Positions 62,701 through 64,000 of a DNA stretch of 64,000 bases are shown piece after piece. The stretch is from Dromaius novaehollandiae. Taxonomy: Eukaryota > Chordata > Aves > Casuariiformes > Dromaiidae. Within the stretch, counting starts at the first letter, position 1; the number at the start of each line of letters is the position of its first letter. Under the pieces are notes generated by a model. That model saw only the letters and a list, made by a program, of their open reading frames with translations, did no database searches and was not told the origin of the DNA. The position numbers and the translations under genes are program-made. The DNA is taken from assembly GCF_036370855.1 (NCBI RefSeq), contig NC_088100.1:40930254-40994253 (forward strand). Reading direction: 5' to 3'.

Positions 62701-64000
62701 AAATGATTCAATGCAATCTTGATTCAAATGCCAGCTTAGTCACAATTTGCTTAGGACTTTGCTTATTTTTAACATTATTGAGATAGCTATATGGGTAATC
62801 CCTAAAGGAAGGTGAAGGGCAGTGCTTTTTCCCCTGGAGAAAAGAAACAAGGTGGTGAAGGAGCAGAAAGCTGATACATGAGGACCAAAAAGCAACTGAG
62901 AAAAAAATAGGACTTTCTTTGCTCACTTAGAAACCTTTCTCCATACTGTCTTCTTCAATTACAGCAAGGCCTGCTAATCTCACCTTTTAAGGTCATCAAG
63001 CCAAGTCTCCTCCCTTCCTTAATTTCCTTCTTTTTCTTTCTTGCCACTGTTTTACCCAGCCACAAGTAATGAGAAGCACATTCAGTTACGTTCTCCTTCA
63101 CCATCAAAGAACACTGACATCGCTTGGACAAGGAATTGATGAGAAAAAGAAAGGAAGAAAAGAAATGAGAGAGAAATAGTTAAATAACTACACTAATGCT
63201 AATTCAGAAGATGAAATATGTCATGTGCGTGTCTGTTTTAAATGAACAAGCATGGAAAAAATTGCTGAAGTGTTATAATGGTGGAGATATAAAAGAACAC
63301 TAGCACATGCAGATGGAAAAGCATGGCAGGTGTATTTAGTAGGTATATGTGTATAGCCTTAAGTAATTTCAAGTAAATGTCCAGATGAAAACTAGGAATA
63401 CTACCAAATGTACAGTACAAAGGTCTGGTAAGATGCAGGCGTGAGCACCCTCTAGTGGCTTTCTGGCATTTCACAGGGTTGGTCGTGAAAGGTGATGAAC
63501 CGTTTCTTTCATGCTCTGTAGTGTAGGGTAGCCGCCCATCATTCTTCATTATAGATTTGCCCAGAACCCATGTTTTTATTTGGCAGCTGGATGATAAAAT
63601 CACACAGTAATTCTCAGTGAGTGCTTAACTGCAACTTAAAATTAAGTGAGTTATATAAACAGATTAACTGAATCCTTCCCTGTATTTATCTTTCATTAGT
63701 TAGCATGCATACGCAGCCACCCTTGAAAGTTCACTATCCAGTTTAGCTCTGCCGCTACACTGAGCAAAGGTAGATTGCTAATACCTCCCTATTGCTAGTA
63801 GCCGCACTAGGGGCAGGCTTTGTGAGATCTCGGCGACTCAGAATAATCTATGGGATGTCATTAGGCAGTTTTGGAGAAAGGCTCTGCAGATGGGAAAAAA
63901 ACAGCTAAATAACAGCTGGAATTATATCTGTAGCTCAGTTTAATGCATTTTTTTTAAATGGGCATCACGCAGTTCTTTGTTAGGTCAAAACATTACTGTA
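53791..64000. other. Intergenic region downstream of PNRC1
   Basis: 10.2 kb of mostly AT-rich sequence. Scattered frames of 60-120 codons have no recognisable domain. No SRSF12 RS-repeat exon or other known coding exon was seen; the 3' UTR of an opposite-strand neighbour could lie here unrecognised. One CTCF-like motif at 63445-63459. Confidence 0.6.
63445..63459 (-). promoter_or_regulatory. Candidate CTCF site (strong match)
   Basis: Minus strand reads GCCACTAGAGGGTGC, matching the CCACTAGAGGG form of the CTCF core. It faces the plus-oriented motif at 35837, the convergent arrangement typical of loop anchors. Confidence 0.5.

Noticed and set aside
53791-64000. SRSF12 exons expected from human gene order
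   Set aside because: No RNA-recognition motif or RS-dipeptide coding stretch was seen on either strand. The gene is probably beyond the window.
1-64000. tRNA, snRNA, CRISPR or bacterial-type operon features
   Set aside because: No tRNA B-box context, U-snRNA starts, direct-repeat arrays or operon-like gene packing were found on reading through.

Overview
This is vertebrate nuclear DNA, most likely from a bird. The coding exons are short and separated by long AT-rich introns. The promoters are CpG islands. Interspersed repeats are few and are mainly chicken-repeat-1 (CR1) LINE 3' ends, including one that ends in the typical ATTCTATGATTCTAT tail, plus one avian-style retroviral LTR. Gene order RNGTT - PNRC1 matches human 6q15 and, from memory, a segment of chicken chromosome 3. 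No bacterial-type operons, CRISPR arrays or insertion sequences are present.

Layout. Positions 1-31948 hold the 5' half of RNGTT (mRNA capping enzyme) on the minus strand. Eight coding exons were rebuilt from splice signals and reading frame: 31948-31885, 23834-23725, 18769-18666, 18544-18456, 15120-15045, 11838-11589, 4450-4341 and 3553-3452. They join without a frame break into about 302 residues: the complete RNA 5'-triphosphatase domain, an acidic linker, and the start of the guanylyltransferase domain through the KxDG nucleophile motif. The rest of the gene lies to the left of the window. A CpG-island promoter covers about 31500-32330.

Positions 32331-50397 are intergenic. They contain a 3' fragment of an endogenous retrovirus (about 33274-34060), candidate CTCF sites, an AT-rich homeodomain-motif-rich block and paired hairpins, but no gene I can support.

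Positions 50398-53790 are a compact divergent gene pair. BORCS6 (lysosome-positioning BORC subunit; single exon, minus strand) and PNRC1 (nuclear-receptor coactivator and decapping cofactor; two exons, plus strand) share a GC-rich promoter of about 600 bp. That promoter contains an array of about 50-bp units, each pairing a GC-box-like motif with an inverted CCAAT box about 30 bp later. This array is the most distinctive non-coding structure in the window. BORCS6 is on 17p13 in human, so its position here is also notable.

Positions 53791-64000 are intergenic with no recognisable gene. In human the next gene is SRSF12, but no RS-rich exon is visible here.

Functionally, RNGTT adds the 5' cap to nascent mRNA, while PNRC1 is linked in the literature to the DCP1A/DCP2 decapping machinery as well as to nuclear receptors. 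BORCS6 acts in lysosome transport and has no evident functional tie to the other two beyond the shared promoter with PNRC1. I found no clear previously undescribed system. The best leads are the promoter repeat array, the relocated BORCS6, a nearly perfect 24-bp inverted repeat at 10190-10286, and a pair of mutually exclusive hairpins at 11060-11090.
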